A stretch of DNA of 64,000 nt from Veillonellaceae bacterium (GTDB lineage: Bacteria > Bacillota > Negativicutes > Veillonellales > Veillonellaceae), in assembly GCA_900766245.1 (NCBI GenBank), contig CAAFUR010000014.1, forward strand, positions 68,343-132,342, given 5' to 3'. The notes beneath the pieces were generated by a model, which had not been told where the DNA came from, ran no database searches, and saw only the letters and a list, made by a program, of their open reading frames with translations. Position numbers and translations under genes: made by a program. This document shows positions 33,186 through 41,905 of the stretch, piece after piece (the first letter of the stretch is position 1; each line of letters opens with the position of its first letter).

Positions 33186-34127
33186 ATGGATTTAATCAAA
33201 GAACTATTAGAAGGTTCTCGTCTTGCATTGGCTCGGTCCATAACGGCTGTAGAAAATGAATACGATAATGCGATCGACATTATGAAATCTATCTATCCAC
33301 GTACTGGGAAGGCTCGTATTTTGGGTATCACAGGTGCTCCAGGAGCTGGTAAAAGTACATTGACAGATAAAGTGGTTAAGCATTATCTAGAACAAGGTAA
33401 GAGAATCGGCATCGTTGCTGTTGACCCGACCAGTCCATTCTCAGGCGGCGCTATTTTAGGTGACCGTATTCGGATGAATGATTTGACATTAAATGAAAAT
33501 GTATTTATCCGTAGTATGGGTACACGTGGTAGCCTAGGTGGATTATCTAAAAAAACAGCAGATGTTGTTAAATTAATGGATGCATTTGGCATGGATCTTG
33601 TTATCATCGAAACCGTAGGTGTTGGACAATCTGAAGTAGATATCGTTAAAAATGCAGATACTACATTGGTTGTATTAGTGCCAGGTTTAGGTGATGATAT
33701 CCAAGCAATCAAAGCGGGTATTTTAGAGATTGGCGACGTATTCGCTATCAATAAAGCAGATCGCGATGGCTGTGATAAGCTTAATGTTGAAATTGAAATG
33801 ATGCTAGACTTAGATTCTCGTGAACTTGATTGGAGACCACCAATTAAGAGAACTATCGCTAGTAAAGATGAAGGTGTTGATGAATTAGTGGAAGCACTAG
33901 ATGAACACTTTGAATATCTTGAAGATAGTGGAGAATTAGCAGCTCGCCGTGCAGAACGTACGCATGATGAACTAGTAGCGATGATTAATGAGCAAATTAT
34001 GCGTTATGTTCATGAACATGTTGTAGAAAGCGATGCTTTTAAACAAGATGTAGCGGCTGTTAATAATAGAACTAATGACCCTTATAGTGTTGTTAACTCG
34101 GTATTAGAAAAGTCCTTAAAAAGATAA
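33186..34127 (+). CDS. meaB: Methylmalonyl-CoA mutase-associated GTPase MeaB (first copy)
   Basis: A 313-residue G3E-family P-loop GTPase that loads and protects adenosylcobalamin in the mutase. It has Walker A GAPGAGKST (about 49-57), the switch segments VDPTSPFSGGAILGDRIRM and RSMGTRGSLGGLS, the Walker B-type ETVGVGQSE and the base-recognition NKAD (about 191-194). The C-terminal dimerisation part follows. The start is the ATG at 33186 behind GGGACGGTGACAAT; a longer frame from 33144 begins inside the hairpin region. It lies downstream of the split mutase and is likely its partner. Confidence 0.94.
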   Translation: MDLIKELLEGSRLALARSITAVENEYDNAIDIMKSIYPRTGKARILGITGAPGAGKSTLTDKVVKHYLEQGKRIGIVAVDPTSPFSGGAILGDRIRMNDLTLNENVFIRSMGTRGSLGGLSKKTADVVKLMDAFGMDLVIIETVGVGQSEVDIVKNADTTLVVLVPGLGDDIQAIKAGILEIGDVFAINKADRDGCDKLNVEIEMMLDLDSRELDWRPPIKRTIASKDEGVDELVEALDEHFEYLEDSGELAARRAERTHDELVAMINEQIMRYVHEHVVESDAFKQDVAAVNNRTNDPYSVVNSVLEKSLKR

Positions 34128-34228
34128 TAAAAAGAATGATAAAAATCTAATATCGTGGTATCATATAAGTAATCGAAGGATGATAAAAATCACTTTCGAG
34201 TTGCAGCTCATTTGAAAGGAGAGTTATT

Positions 34229-34651
34229 ATGGCATTCAAAGTATTACAAGTAGACCACATCGGTATCGGTGTATCTGACTTAGCAGCAACAAAAGAATTT
34301 TATAAAAACGCACTTGGTATGGAACATCTACCAGAAGATGAAGTAGTTGAAGAACAAAAAGTAAAAGTAAGCTTCTTCCCTTGCGGTGATGCTGAACTTG
34401 AGTTCTTAGAATCTACAACTCCAGATGGCCCTATCGGTCGTTTCATCGAAAAAAATGGTGGCCGTAATGGTATCCAACACGTAGCACTTCGCGTTGATGA
34501 CATCAAAGCAGCGATTGCTGACTTAAAAGCAAAAGGTGTTCAATTAATCGACGAAGAACCTCGCTATGGTGCTGGTGGATCTGCAATTGCATTCCTTCAT
34601 CCAAAAGCTACTGGCGGTGTTTTATTAGAACTTTGCCAACGTATGAAATAA
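34229..34651 (+). CDS. mce: Methylmalonyl-CoA epimerase
   Basis: A 140-residue vicinal-oxygen-chelate fold protein converting (R)- to (S)-methylmalonyl-CoA, the form the decarboxylase takes. The two beta-alpha-beta modules show metal ligands in VDHIGIGVSDL (His10), GIQHVALRVDD (His at about 80) and the final GGVLLELCQ (Glu at about 135). The start follows GAAAGGAGAGTTATT. It links the mutase to mmdA, 36 bases downstream, so the order along the DNA follows the pathway. Confidence 0.94.
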   Translation: MAFKVLQVDHIGIGVSDLAATKEFYKNALGMEHLPEDEVVEEQKVKVSFFPCGDAELEFLESTTPDGPIGRFIEKNGGRNGIQHVALRVDDIKAAIADLKAKGVQLIDEEPRYGAGGSAIAFLHPKATGGVLLELCQRMK

Positions 34652-34687
34652 TAAACTATATCCGTAAATATTCTATGGAGGTGTAAA

Positions 34688-36217
34688 ATGGCAACGGTTC
34701 AGGAAAAAATTGAATTATTGCATAAAAAGCTGTCCACTGTAAAACAAGGTGGCGGTGAAAAACGCGTAGAAAAACAACACGCGAACGGTAAATATACAGC
34801 TCGTGAACGTATTGAGAAATTATTCGACGACAATAGCTTCGTTGAATTGGATCAATTCGTTAAACATCGTTGTGTGAACTTCGGTCAAGAGAAAAAAGAA
34901 TTACCAGGTGAAGGCGTAGTGACTGGTTACGGTACTATCGACGGACGTTTGGTATTTGCTTTTGCTCAAGATTTCACAGTAGAAGGTGGTTCCCTTGGGG
35001 AAATGCATGCTGCCAAAATCGTTAAAGCACAACGTATGGCAATGAAAATGGGTGCTCCTATTATCGGTATTAATGACTCCGGTGGAGCTCGTATTCAAGA
35101 AGCAGTAGACGCATTAGCTGGCTACGGTAAAATCTTCTTTGAAAACACTAACGCTTCTGGCGTTATCCCACAAATCTCTGTTATCATGGGACCATGTGCA
35201 GGTGGTGCGGTATACTCTCCAGCATTGACTGACTTCATTTACATGGTTAAACATACATCTCAAATGTTCATCACTGGTCCAGCAGTTATCAAATCTGTAA
35301 CAGCAGAAGAAGTAACAGCAGAAGATCTTGGTGGTGCAATGGCTCATAATAGTGTATCGGGTGTAGCTCACTTTGCAACAGAAAATGAAGATGATTGCTT
35401 AGCACAAATTCGTTACTTGTTGAGCTTCTTACCAAGTAACAACATGGAAGATACTCCATTAGTTGACACTGGTGATGACCCAGCTCGTGAAGATGAAGGT
35501 TTAAATACTTTACTTCCAGATAATCCAAATATGCCTTACGACATGTTTGATGTGATTCGTGCAACAGTAGATAATGGTGAATACTATGAAGTACAACCAC
35601 ACTACGCACAAAATATTATTACATGTTTCGCACGTTTTGCTGGACAAAGCGTAGGTATCATTGCTAACCAACCACGCGTAATGGCAGGTTGCTTAGATAT
35701 CAATGCATCCGACAAATCTTCCCGCTTTATCCGTTTCTGCGATGCTTTCAATATCCCTGTTGTAAACTTCGTTGACGTACCGGGCTTCCTACCGGGCACA
35801 AACCAAGAATGGGGCGGCATCATTCGTCACGGCGCGAAAATGTTATATGCTTATTCTGAAGCAACAGTACCTAAAATTACTGTTATCACTCGTAAAGCAT
35901 ATGGTGGATCTTACCTTGCAATGTGTTCCCAAGATTTGGGTGCAGACCAAGTGTATGCATGGCCTACATCGGAAATCGCTGTAATGGGACCTGCTGGTGC
36001 AGCGAACATCATTTTCAAACGCGATGAAGATAAAGATGAAAAAACAGCTAAATACGTAGAAGAGTTTGCAACTCCATACAAGGCTGCTGAACGTGGATTC
36101 GTTGACGTAGTAATTGAACCTAAACATACTCGTCCTGCTATCATCAATGCATTAGCAATGTTGGCAAGTAAACGCGAAACCCGTGCTCCGAAAAAACACG
36201 GTAATATCCCTCTATAA
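34688..36217 (+). CDS. mmdA: Methylmalonyl-CoA decarboxylase alpha subunit (carboxyltransferase)
   Basis: A 509-residue crotonase-fold carboxyltransferase. It shows both halves of the family: the acyl-CoA site (GGARIQEAVDALAGYGKIF, GPCAGGAVYSPALTDFIYMV, about 135-190) and the biotin site (FVDVPGFLPGTNQEWGGIIRHGAKMLYA, about 360-387, then AYGGSYLAMCS). It moves the carboxyl group from (S)-methylmalonyl-CoA to the biotin on MmdC. Followed by delta, epsilon, gamma and beta subunits, it belongs to the sodium-pumping decarboxylase and not to propionyl-CoA carboxylase. Start ATG is behind TATGGAGGTGTAAA. Confidence 0.95.
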   Translation: MATVQEKIELLHKKLSTVKQGGGEKRVEKQHANGKYTARERIEKLFDDNSFVELDQFVKHRCVNFGQEKKELPGEGVVTGYGTIDGRLVFAFAQDFTVEGGSLGEMHAAKIVKAQRMAMKMGAPIIGINDSGGARIQEAVDALAGYGKIFFENTNASGVIPQISVIMGPCAGGAVYSPALTDFIYMVKHTSQMFITGPAVIKSVTAEEVTAEDLGGAMAHNSVSGVAHFATENEDDCLAQIRYLLSFLPSNNMEDTPLVDTGDDPAREDEGLNTLLPDNPNMPYDMFDVIRATVDNGEYYEVQPHYAQNIITCFARFAGQSVGIIANQPRVMAGCLDINASDKSSRFIRFCDAFNIPVVNFVDVPGFLPGTNQEWGGIIRHGAKMLYAYSEATVPKITVITRKAYGGSYLAMCSQDLGADQVYAWPTSEIAVMGPAGAANIIFKRDEDKDEKTAKYVEEFATPYKAAERGFVDVVIEPKHTRPAIINALAMLASKRETRAPKKHGNIPL

Positions 36218-36297
36218 ACTATTTCCTAGAGGCATACTACACACTTTGCTTCTTGCATGATTCTACTATCATGGTTCTCTATTAATGAGGTGAAAGT

Positions 36298-36621
36298 ATG
36301 ACAGATAATCCGTGGCTAATTATGGCCATCAATATGACAATTGTATTCGCCGTTCTAATTTTATTAGGCGTGCTTATGCATATTATTTATCTAGTAGATC
36401 CTACAAAAAAAAAGTCAACTAAGGCTGAGGTAGCAGAGGTACCATCAGCCACAGCTCCTAGTGCAGCAACGACTACTAATCATGATGAAGTGGTTGCAGC
36501 CATCGTGGCAGCAGTATGTGCGATGGGATATTCCAAATCACAAATTGCTTCCGTAAGACCGATTGTGAGCACAGGTTGGAAATTGGACGGTAGACTGCTA
36601 GGTAGGAATGTAACCAGATAG
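36298..36621 (+). CDS. mmdD: Methylmalonyl-CoA decarboxylase delta subunit
   Basis: A 107-residue assembly subunit. One membrane helix lies near the N-terminus (about 7-31, MAINMTIVFAVLILLGVLMHIIYLV), then a Lys patch and an Ala/Pro/Thr-rich linker (about 40-65). The C-terminal domain HDEVVAAIVAAVCAMGYSKS ... IVSTGWKLDGR binds the other subunits. That domain is repeated in the small MmdE protein downstream. In Veillonella the delta subunit anchors the soluble alpha and gamma parts to the membrane beta subunit. Start ATG is behind AATGAGGTGAAAGT. Confidence 0.93.
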   Translation: MTDNPWLIMAINMTIVFAVLILLGVLMHIIYLVDPTKKKSTKAEVAEVPSATAPSAATTTNHDEVVAAIVAAVCAMGYSKSQIASVRPIVSTGWKLDGRLLGRNVTR

Positions 36622-36637
36622 TTTGGAGGAGAACTTA

Positions 36638-36802
36638 ATGAATAAGACTACCAACGCACAAGCTGCTAACAAAGAAACAGAAGTTGTAGCAGCTATTGTC
36701 AGTGCTATCGTTGCTATGGGCTATTCGCAAAACCAAATTGCATCCATTCGCCCTGTAGTGTCTAATTCTTGGCGACTAGCTAGTCGTTTACAGGCCCTAT
36801 AA
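36638..36802 (+). CDS. mmdE: Methylmalonyl-CoA decarboxylase epsilon subunit
   Basis: A 54-residue protein with a strong ribosome site (TTTGGAGGAGAACTTA). Its sequence (ETEVVAAIVSAIVAMGYSQ, then QIASIRPVVSNSWRLASR) is nearly a copy of the C-terminal domain of MmdD without the membrane helix and linker. This matches the epsilon subunit known only from Veillonella-type decarboxylases, where it stabilises the complex. Its position between mmdD and mmdC fits. Short length makes it easy to miss in automatic annotation. Confidence 0.93.
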   Translation: MNKTTNAQAANKETEVVAAIVSAIVAMGYSQNQIASIRPVVSNSWRLASRLQAL

Positions 36803-36862
36803 GCTAATCTAAAGCTTATGAAAAAGTTTCATTACAAATAGGTAATTCAGGAGGAAGTTATA

Positions 36863-37231
36863 ATGAAAAAGTTCAATGTTACAGTAAACGGTACAGTTTA
36901 TGAAGTAGAAGTAAATGAAGTTGGTGGCGCAGCTCCAGTGGCAGCAGCACCTAAAGCAGCAGCTCCAGCACCTAAAGCAGCTCCAGCAGCAGCGGCAGCA
37001 GCTCCAGTACCAGCAGGCGCAGAAACAGTAAAATGCCCAATGCCAGGTAAAATCTTATCCGTAGCAGTTACAGCTGGCCAAGCAGTTAAAAAAGGCGATC
37101 TTCTTTGCATCTTAGAAGCTATGAAAATGCAAAACGAAATCTACGCTCCACATGATGCAACAGTAGCTGAAGTTCGTGTAGCAGCTAACCAAACTGTAGC
37201 AACTGGCGACGCTTTAGTTGTTTTAGGCTAA
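36863..37231 (+). CDS. mmdC: Methylmalonyl-CoA decarboxylase gamma subunit (biotin carrier)
   Basis: A 122-residue biotin carrier. A short N-terminal strand region (MKKFNVTVNGTVYEVEVNE) binds its partners. A flexible Ala/Pro linker (about 26-53, repeats of APKAA and PAAAAA) follows, then the biotinyl domain with the AMKM motif at 86-89, where Lys88 carries biotin. It shuttles the carboxyl group from MmdA to MmdB. Start is behind CAGGAGGAAGTTATA. Length is near that of known MmdC. Confidence 0.95.
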   Translation: MKKFNVTVNGTVYEVEVNEVGGAAPVAAAPKAAAPAPKAAPAAAAAAPVPAGAETVKCPMPGKILSVAVTAGQAVKKGDLLCILEAMKMQNEIYAPHDATVAEVRVAANQTVATGDALVVLG

Positions 37232-37287
37232 TCATAACTTTATACTGCTTAAACTAAACCCTTCTATTACTTAAGGAGGAACTCCAT

Positions 37288-38403
37288 ATGGACGCTTTTC
37301 TTGTTGCACTCAACTCTGTTTGGGTGGATAGTGGTTTTATTAGTTTCACAATGGGTCATGGTATCATGATCCTTGTAGGAATTATCTTATTGTATTTAGC
37401 TTTTGCGAAAGGCTTTGAACCTCTATTGTTGAGTCCAATCGCATTTGGATGTATTTTGGCTAATATTCCTAATAATGGTTTCCATGAAGGTGTTATGAAC
37501 TTGATTGGTTTAGGGATTAAATACGAAATTTTCCCACCTCTTATCTTCCTAGGGGTAGGTGCTATGACTGACTTCGGTCCACTCATTGCAAATCCTAAAA
37601 CATTATTATTAGGCGCAGCAGCTCAAATCGGCGTATTCGTGGCTCTTGGTGGAGCGATGATGGTTGGATTTACTGCGAAACAAGCAGCAGCTATCGGTAT
37701 CATCGGTGGTGCTGACGGTCCTACATCCATTTACTTAGCTTCAAAATTAGCTCCTGAGTTATTAGGAGCTATCGCAGTAGCGGCATATTCCTATATGTCT
37801 CTTGTACCATTGATTCAACCTCCGGTTATGAAGTTATTTACGACTCAAAAAGACCGTGAAATCGTAATGGAACAATTGCGTGAAGTAACTCGTTTTGAAA
37901 AAGTTGTTTTCCCAGTAGTAGCGACAATTTCCATTTCCTTGCTGTTACCACCGATCACTTCTTTATTAGGCATGTTGATGCTTGGTAACTTATTCCGTGA
38001 ATCAGGTGTAACATCTCGTTTGGCAGATACTTCTGAAAATGCTTTGATTAACACAGTAACAATCTTCTTGGCTACTGGTACTGGTCTTACAATGACAGCA
38101 GACAGTTTCTTGAATTTGGAAACCATTAAAATTATCGTATTAGGCTTAGTTGCCTTTATCGGTGGCACCGCTGGTGGTGTTATCTTCGGTAAATTAATGT
38201 GCTGGGCAGACGGTGGTAAAACAAATCCATTGATCGGCTCTGCAGGGGTATCTGCGGTACCAATGGCAGCCCGCGTATCGCAAGTAGTGGGTTCACAGGC
38301 AAACCCTTCGAACTTCCTATTAATGCATGCGATGGGGCCAAATGTAGCAGGTGTTATCGGTACAGCTGTAGCAGCTGGTACGATGCTTGCTATGATGAAA
38401 TAA
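37288..38403 (+). CDS. mmdB: Methylmalonyl-CoA decarboxylase beta subunit (sodium pump)
   Basis: A 371-residue OadB/GcdB/MmdB-family membrane protein with about nine helices and re-entrant loops. The key aspartate is in IIGGADGPTSIY (Asp143), and the nearby Tyr-Ser pair is in AVAAYSYMSLVP. The second conserved loop is near PMAARVSQVVGSQANPSN. It decarboxylates carboxybiotin and exports sodium ions, the main energy-conserving step of the succinate-to-propionate route. Start ATG is behind AAGGAGGAACTCCAT. It is the last gene of the cluster before a strong hairpin. Confidence 0.95.
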   Translation: MDAFLVALNSVWVDSGFISFTMGHGIMILVGIILLYLAFAKGFEPLLLSPIAFGCILANIPNNGFHEGVMNLIGLGIKYEIFPPLIFLGVGAMTDFGPLIANPKTLLLGAAAQIGVFVALGGAMMVGFTAKQAAAIGIIGGADGPTSIYLASKLAPELLGAIAVAAYSYMSLVPLIQPPVMKLFTTQKDREIVMEQLREVTRFEKVVFPVVATISISLLLPPITSLLGMLMLGNLFRESGVTSRLADTSENALINTVTIFLATGTGLTMTADSFLNLETIKIIVLGLVAFIGGTAGGVIFGKLMCWADGGKTNPLIGSAGVSAVPMAARVSQVVGSQANPSNFLLMHAMGPNVAGVIGTAVAAGTMLAMMK

Positions 38404-38413
38404 TTTGTAACAG

Positions 38414-38447
38414 TGTCTAGGCAATCCGCCTAAGGGTTGCCTAGACA
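38414..38447 (+). terminator. Strong hairpin after mmdB
   Basis: TGTCTAGGCAA (38414-38424) and TTGCCTAGACA (38437-38447) form a perfect 11-base stem with a 12-base loop. No T run follows, so it is either a weak terminator or a 3'-end stabiliser. Confidence 0.55.
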
Positions 38448-38544
38448 ATTACAGATACTTTTATGATGAACTATATAGTTTATCTTACAGCGCTTTAGAA
38501 ATACTCAGACTTTTTTCACTTTTATTATGTATGAGGTGACGCCT

Positions 38545-38808
38545 ATGATATTATCAGACGAAGGAAAGGTTTTTGCTTGTATTTGTATTGCGCTTTTTAT
38601 TTTTATCATCACCGCACTCCTATTAGGTGAAGAGCGAAAATCTAAATGGTTTCAAAAACGAAAAACATATAGCTTTTTTCTCCGCCGTGGCCTACTTGGA
38701 GAGTGGCTACATTTTGGATACCCTTGCACAGCAGAAGGGTATGGAGTAGCGGCGATTATGTTATTTCTTATTGGCCTATCTTCCTATATTATATACGCTT
38801 TTTTTTAA
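38545..38808 (+). CDS. Small membrane protein of unknown function
   Basis: An 87-residue protein with two membrane helices: residues 10-28 (VFACICIALFIFIITALLL) and 66-87 (AAIMLFLIGLSSYIIYAFF). They flank a basic, aromatic loop (RKSKWFQKRKTYSFFLRRG). The ATG at 38545 has GAGGTGACGCCT ahead of it; the ATG at 38527 gives six more residues but lacks a site. It lies between mmdB and the SLC13 transporter gene (51 bases), suggesting co-transcription. I do not recognise the family. Confidence 0.7.
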   Translation: MILSDEGKVFACICIALFIFIITALLLGEERKSKWFQKRKTYSFFLRRGLLGEWLHFGYPCTAEGYGVAAIMLFLIGLSSYIIYAFF

Positions 38809-38859
38809 AGCGTTTTGCGGCTAATAAGGAATGTATCCCTTAGGGAGGAGTTGATTCTT

Positions 38860-40155
38860 ATGGATCCGGCTGTACAAACCTTAATTGTCCTTGGTGTAAT
38901 GGCGTTATTATTTGTAACAGAAATTATTCCACTTGCAATTACGTCTATCGGTGGTGCTATGGCGCTTGGTTTATTAGGTGTAATTCCAATGAAACAAGTA
39001 TTTAGTGGTTTATCTGATAGTACAGTAGTTTTATTCGCAGGTATGTTTATTATTGGTGCTGCATTATTCCATACTGGTTTAGCACAAAAAATTGGTATTT
39101 CCGTTGTTAATAAAGCAGGTAAAAGTGAAAATGGTCTTATGATTGCTTTGATGCTTGTAACAGCAGGTATGTCCTCTGTGCTTTCTAACACAGGTACGGC
39201 AGCAGCGTTATTGCCAGTAGTTATTGGTATTTGTGCATCTGCTAAAATTCCAGCGTCCCGTCAATTGATGCCTATGGCATTTGCGGCAGGGATTGGTGGT
39301 ATCATCACTTTAGTAGGTACACCTCCTAATATCATCATCAATGGTGCATTAGGCCAAGCTAAACTACCTCAATTTGGTTTCTTTGAATTCGCATGGATTG
39401 GTATTCCTTTAACAGTTGCATTCATGATTTACATGGTAACGATTGGTAAACATTTCTTACCTAAACATGATGGTAATGCAGACGCTGAAGTAGAACAAGA
39501 AGTAGATGCTAGTGAAATTTCTAATGACCCTAAAAAAATGTGGTACTCTGGTATCATTTTATTAGGTGTTGTATTATTCATGGCATTGTCTGATCCATTG
39601 AAAAGCATTGGTATTAATGTTCCTCTTCATGTAGCCGCTATCGTAGGTGCTATTTTAGCCGTATTAGCTGGTTGCTTAAAAGAGAAACAAGCATATCAAT
39701 CGATAGATTGGGTAACTATTTTCCTATTTGCTGGTATGATGCCAGTAGCAGCCGCGATGAATGATTCTGGGGCTGGTAAAATGATTGCCAATGCAGTAGT
39801 AGGCATCATGGGTCAAAACCCAAGTCCTTACTTTGCAACAGCTGTGTTATTTATCTTATCTTGTGTATTAACACAATTTATGTCCAATACAGCATCTTGC
39901 GCATTGTTAGCACCAATTGGTATCTCCATTGCTCAAGCGATGGGCGCAAGCCCTCATGCAGTACTTATGGCGATTGGCGTTGCTGCATCTTGCGCATTCG
40001 CTACACCAGTAGGTACACCACCTAATACAATCGTATTAACACCTGGTAATTACAAATTTATGGACTATGTGAAAGCAGGTACTCCATTGATCTTGGTTTG
40101 CTTCATCGTAAGTCTTATCGTGATTCCAATGGTATGGCCTTTCAATATGCCATAA
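38860..40155 (+). CDS. SLC13/DASS-family anion transporter
   Basis: A 431-residue permease with 11-12 hydrophobic segments in two inverted halves. It has the family's paired hairpin signatures: SNTGTAAALLPVV followed by LVGTPPNIIINGAL in the first half (about 107-160), and SNTASCALLAPIGISIA followed by PVGTPPNTIVLTPGNY in the second (about 344-400). These Ser-Asn-Thr and Gly-Thr-Pro-Pro-Asn motifs bind sodium and the dicarboxylate in VcINDY-type proteins. Succinate, fumarate or malate are likely substrates given the neighbouring propionate genes. The ATG at 38860 follows GGGAGGAGTTGATTCTT. Confidence 0.9.
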   Translation: MDPAVQTLIVLGVMALLFVTEIIPLAITSIGGAMALGLLGVIPMKQVFSGLSDSTVVLFAGMFIIGAALFHTGLAQKIGISVVNKAGKSENGLMIALMLVTAGMSSVLSNTGTAAALLPVVIGICASAKIPASRQLMPMAFAAGIGGIITLVGTPPNIIINGALGQAKLPQFGFFEFAWIGIPLTVAFMIYMVTIGKHFLPKHDGNADAEVEQEVDASEISNDPKKMWYSGIILLGVVLFMALSDPLKSIGINVPLHVAAIVGAILAVLAGCLKEKQAYQSIDWVTIFLFAGMMPVAAAMNDSGAGKMIANAVVGIMGQNPSPYFATAVLFILSCVLTQFMSNTASCALLAPIGISIAQAMGASPHAVLMAIGVAASCAFATPVGTPPNTIVLTPGNYKFMDYVKAGTPLILVCFIVSLIVIPMVWPFNMP

Positions 40156-40204
40156 TGTAACATACTTTACTTAGGTATAATGCAAAATTAAATAGGTAAT
40201 AGAT

Positions 40205-40254
40205 AAGGACTGACGCAGAATCTTATTTGTAAGATTTTGTAGTCAGTCCTTTTT
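40205..40254 (+). terminator. Terminator of the SLC13 gene
   Basis: AAGGACTGAC (40205-40214) pairs with GTCAGTCCTT (40242-40251), with an inner AATCTTA/TAAGATT stem, followed by TTT. Confidence 0.85.
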
Positions 40255-40419
40255 ATGAAAGGTATTAAAAGAAATAATCTAAAAGGATTGCATATACTTT
40301 TATAGCATGGTACATTAGTAATGCAAATAATCATTTAGAATAGTTAGGAGCTATTATAATAGTTTAATAAATAGTAGTTAATACTAGGTTTTATATACTA
40401 ATAATAAGAAGGTGAATGT

Positions 40420-41529
40420 GTGAGACCTACATATGTAGAAATTGATACAGCACAAATACGAAGTAATTTACGGAAAATTAAAGATTGTTTACCAGAGTGG
40501 TGCACGAGTACTGCAGTGGTGAAAGCAAATGCTTATGGACATGGTAGTGTTATGGTAGGACGTATTGCCGTAGAGGAAGGGTATGAGTCGCTAGCCGTAG
40601 CTTTTCCAGAAGAGGCGATTCCTTTGCGTGAGGCGGGTATAACGGTACCTATTTATCTATTAGGTCTGACGTTGCCCCAATCGTTTGATTTAGTGATAGA
40701 AGGACATTCTAGACCTGCTATTTGTGAATCCACAGATTTAGAAGCGTTGAATGAATGTGCTCGTCGACATGAAACAATTGTAGAGTGCGCTATTGCTGTA
40801 GATACAGGTATGCATCGTATTGGTAGTAAACCAGAGGATGTATTAGCATTTTTAGAAACAGTAGAATCTTATGAATATTTACGAGTAGATGGATTTTTTA
40901 CACACCTAGCCAATGGCGATGCTGCGGATCAAACCCATGCCAATCAACAAGTACAACAATTTCGAGATGTGGTAGAGTTAATTCGTGCCAATCGTACTGA
41001 GGACTATCGCTTTTCTTTAGCCAATAGTGCGGGTTTATTGGCGGTGAAAGATAGTCTATTTAACGATGCTCGACCAGGTATTATTCAATATGGTATTATG
41101 CCTTCCATGGATGTGCCTAATCGATTGGGATTAAAACCAGCTTTGAGTTTATATAGTAAGGTAGTACATGTACAACATTTACCGAAAGGGTCATCTATCG
41201 GTTATGGAAGTACTTATACAACGATGGCTGAGGAAACGATTGCTACTATACCTGTAGGGTATGCCGATGGATATCCTAGGGCGTTGTCTAATAAAGGCTC
41301 TGTACTGATCCATGGTACACGTTGTCCTATTGTAGGGCGTATCTGTATGGACCAATTCATGGTGAAAGTGCCTAGTCATATTACGGTAGCGCCAGGAGAT
41401 GCGGTTGTACTACTAGGACAACAAGGACAAGAGAGTATTACAGCACTTGAGTTAGCCTATTTAGTGGGGACAATTCCCTATGAAATATTCTGTAATTTCT
41501 CAGAACGGGTGCCACGACATTATATTTAG
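40420..41529 (+). CDS. alr: Alanine racemase
   Basis: A 369-residue fold-III PLP enzyme giving D-alanine for peptidoglycan. The PLP lysine is Lys35 in STAVVKANAYGHG. The substrate tyrosine region is SIGYGSTYTT, and the C-terminal beta domain has GYADGYPRALSNKG and GRICMDQFMV. The start is GTG at 40420 behind AGAAGGTGAAT, and the first codons RPTYVEIDTAQIRSNLR are the standard N-terminus. It is a single gene with its own leader. The two-copy element starting at 41596 lies after it. Confidence 0.94.
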   Translation: MRPTYVEIDTAQIRSNLRKIKDCLPEWCTSTAVVKANAYGHGSVMVGRIAVEEGYESLAVAFPEEAIPLREAGITVPIYLLGLTLPQSFDLVIEGHSRPAICESTDLEALNECARRHETIVECAIAVDTGMHRIGSKPEDVLAFLETVESYEYLRVDGFFTHLANGDAADQTHANQQVQQFRDVVELIRANRTEDYRFSLANSAGLLAVKDSLFNDARPGIIQYGIMPSMDVPNRLGLKPALSLYSKVVHVQHLPKGSSIGYGSTYTTMAEETIATIPVGYADGYPRALSNKGSVLIHGTRCPIVGRICMDQFMVKVPSHITVAPGDAVVLLGQQGQESITALELAYLVGTIPYEIFCNFSERVPRHYI

Positions 41530-41595
41530 AGAGTGTTGGTAACGAAAAGTTGTGAATAATCAATTCTTATTTGAGTCGTTATTTATATTGTAAAA

Positions 41596-41688
41596 CAAAC
41601 TGAATGATATGCTTATTTTTGTGCATACAAAAATATACCTTGGGGGATAGCTATTGCTATCTCCCCAAAAAATATATTATAGAACCAA
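41596..41688 (+). repeat. Gene-end element, copy A (family II)
   Basis: It shares an ordered set of blocks with 61701-61785: an identical 17-base opening (CAAACTGAATGATATGC), then a TAT...ATA hairpin, TTGGGGG, AAATATAT-like and ATAGAACCAA. In this copy the first hairpin is perfect (TATTTTTGT-GCAT-ACAAAAATA), as is nearly all of the second (TTGGGGGATAGC facing GCTATCTCCCCAA, one bulge). Each copy sits just after a plus-strand gene (alr, gltB), is followed by an intrinsic-terminator-like hairpin, and faces a convergent gene. Function unknown: a 3'-UTR structure, small RNA or small repeat. Confidence 0.65.
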
Positions 41689-41693
41689 AACAC

Positions 41694-41725
41694 AGGAAAG
41701 TTGATATGTTTCAATCAACTTTCCT
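41694..41725 (+). terminator. Hairpin following gene-end element A
   Basis: AGGAAAGTTGAT (41694-41705) and ATCAACTTTCCT (41714-41725) form a perfect 12-base stem, followed by CTTTGATTTT. Confidence 0.65.
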
Positions 41726-41801
41726 CTTTGATTTTGGATGTTTTCTTGCAGGCTTGTTTGGACAACACATCTATAATAGTACGGCTCACATATATAAAAA
41801 G

Positions 41802-41852
41802 AATGCTCTACTTAGGTTCTCTTTGAGAGAGGCACTAGGTAGAGCATTTTTA
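41802..41852. terminator. Bidirectional terminator between alr and metF
   Basis: AATGCTCTAC (41802-41811) pairs with GTAGAGCATT (41839-41848). It is followed by TTTTA on the plus strand and CTTTTTATATA on the minus strand, so it can end both convergent units. Confidence 0.75.
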
Positions 41853-41905
41853 TTGTAATTTGTATGTATACTATACGTATTGTAGGCTATATAGGGTTTC
41901 TTATT

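Noticed and set aside
34688..36217. Propionyl-CoA carboxylase beta chain
   Set aside because: The next genes are the delta, epsilon, biotin-carrier and sodium-pump subunits, with no biotin carboxylase, so it is the decarboxylase alpha subunit.
41604..41858. An 84-codon plus-strand ORF after alr
   Set aside because: It runs through three hairpins and a two-copy repeat element, has no ribosome site, and the matching region at 61701 does not keep the frame.
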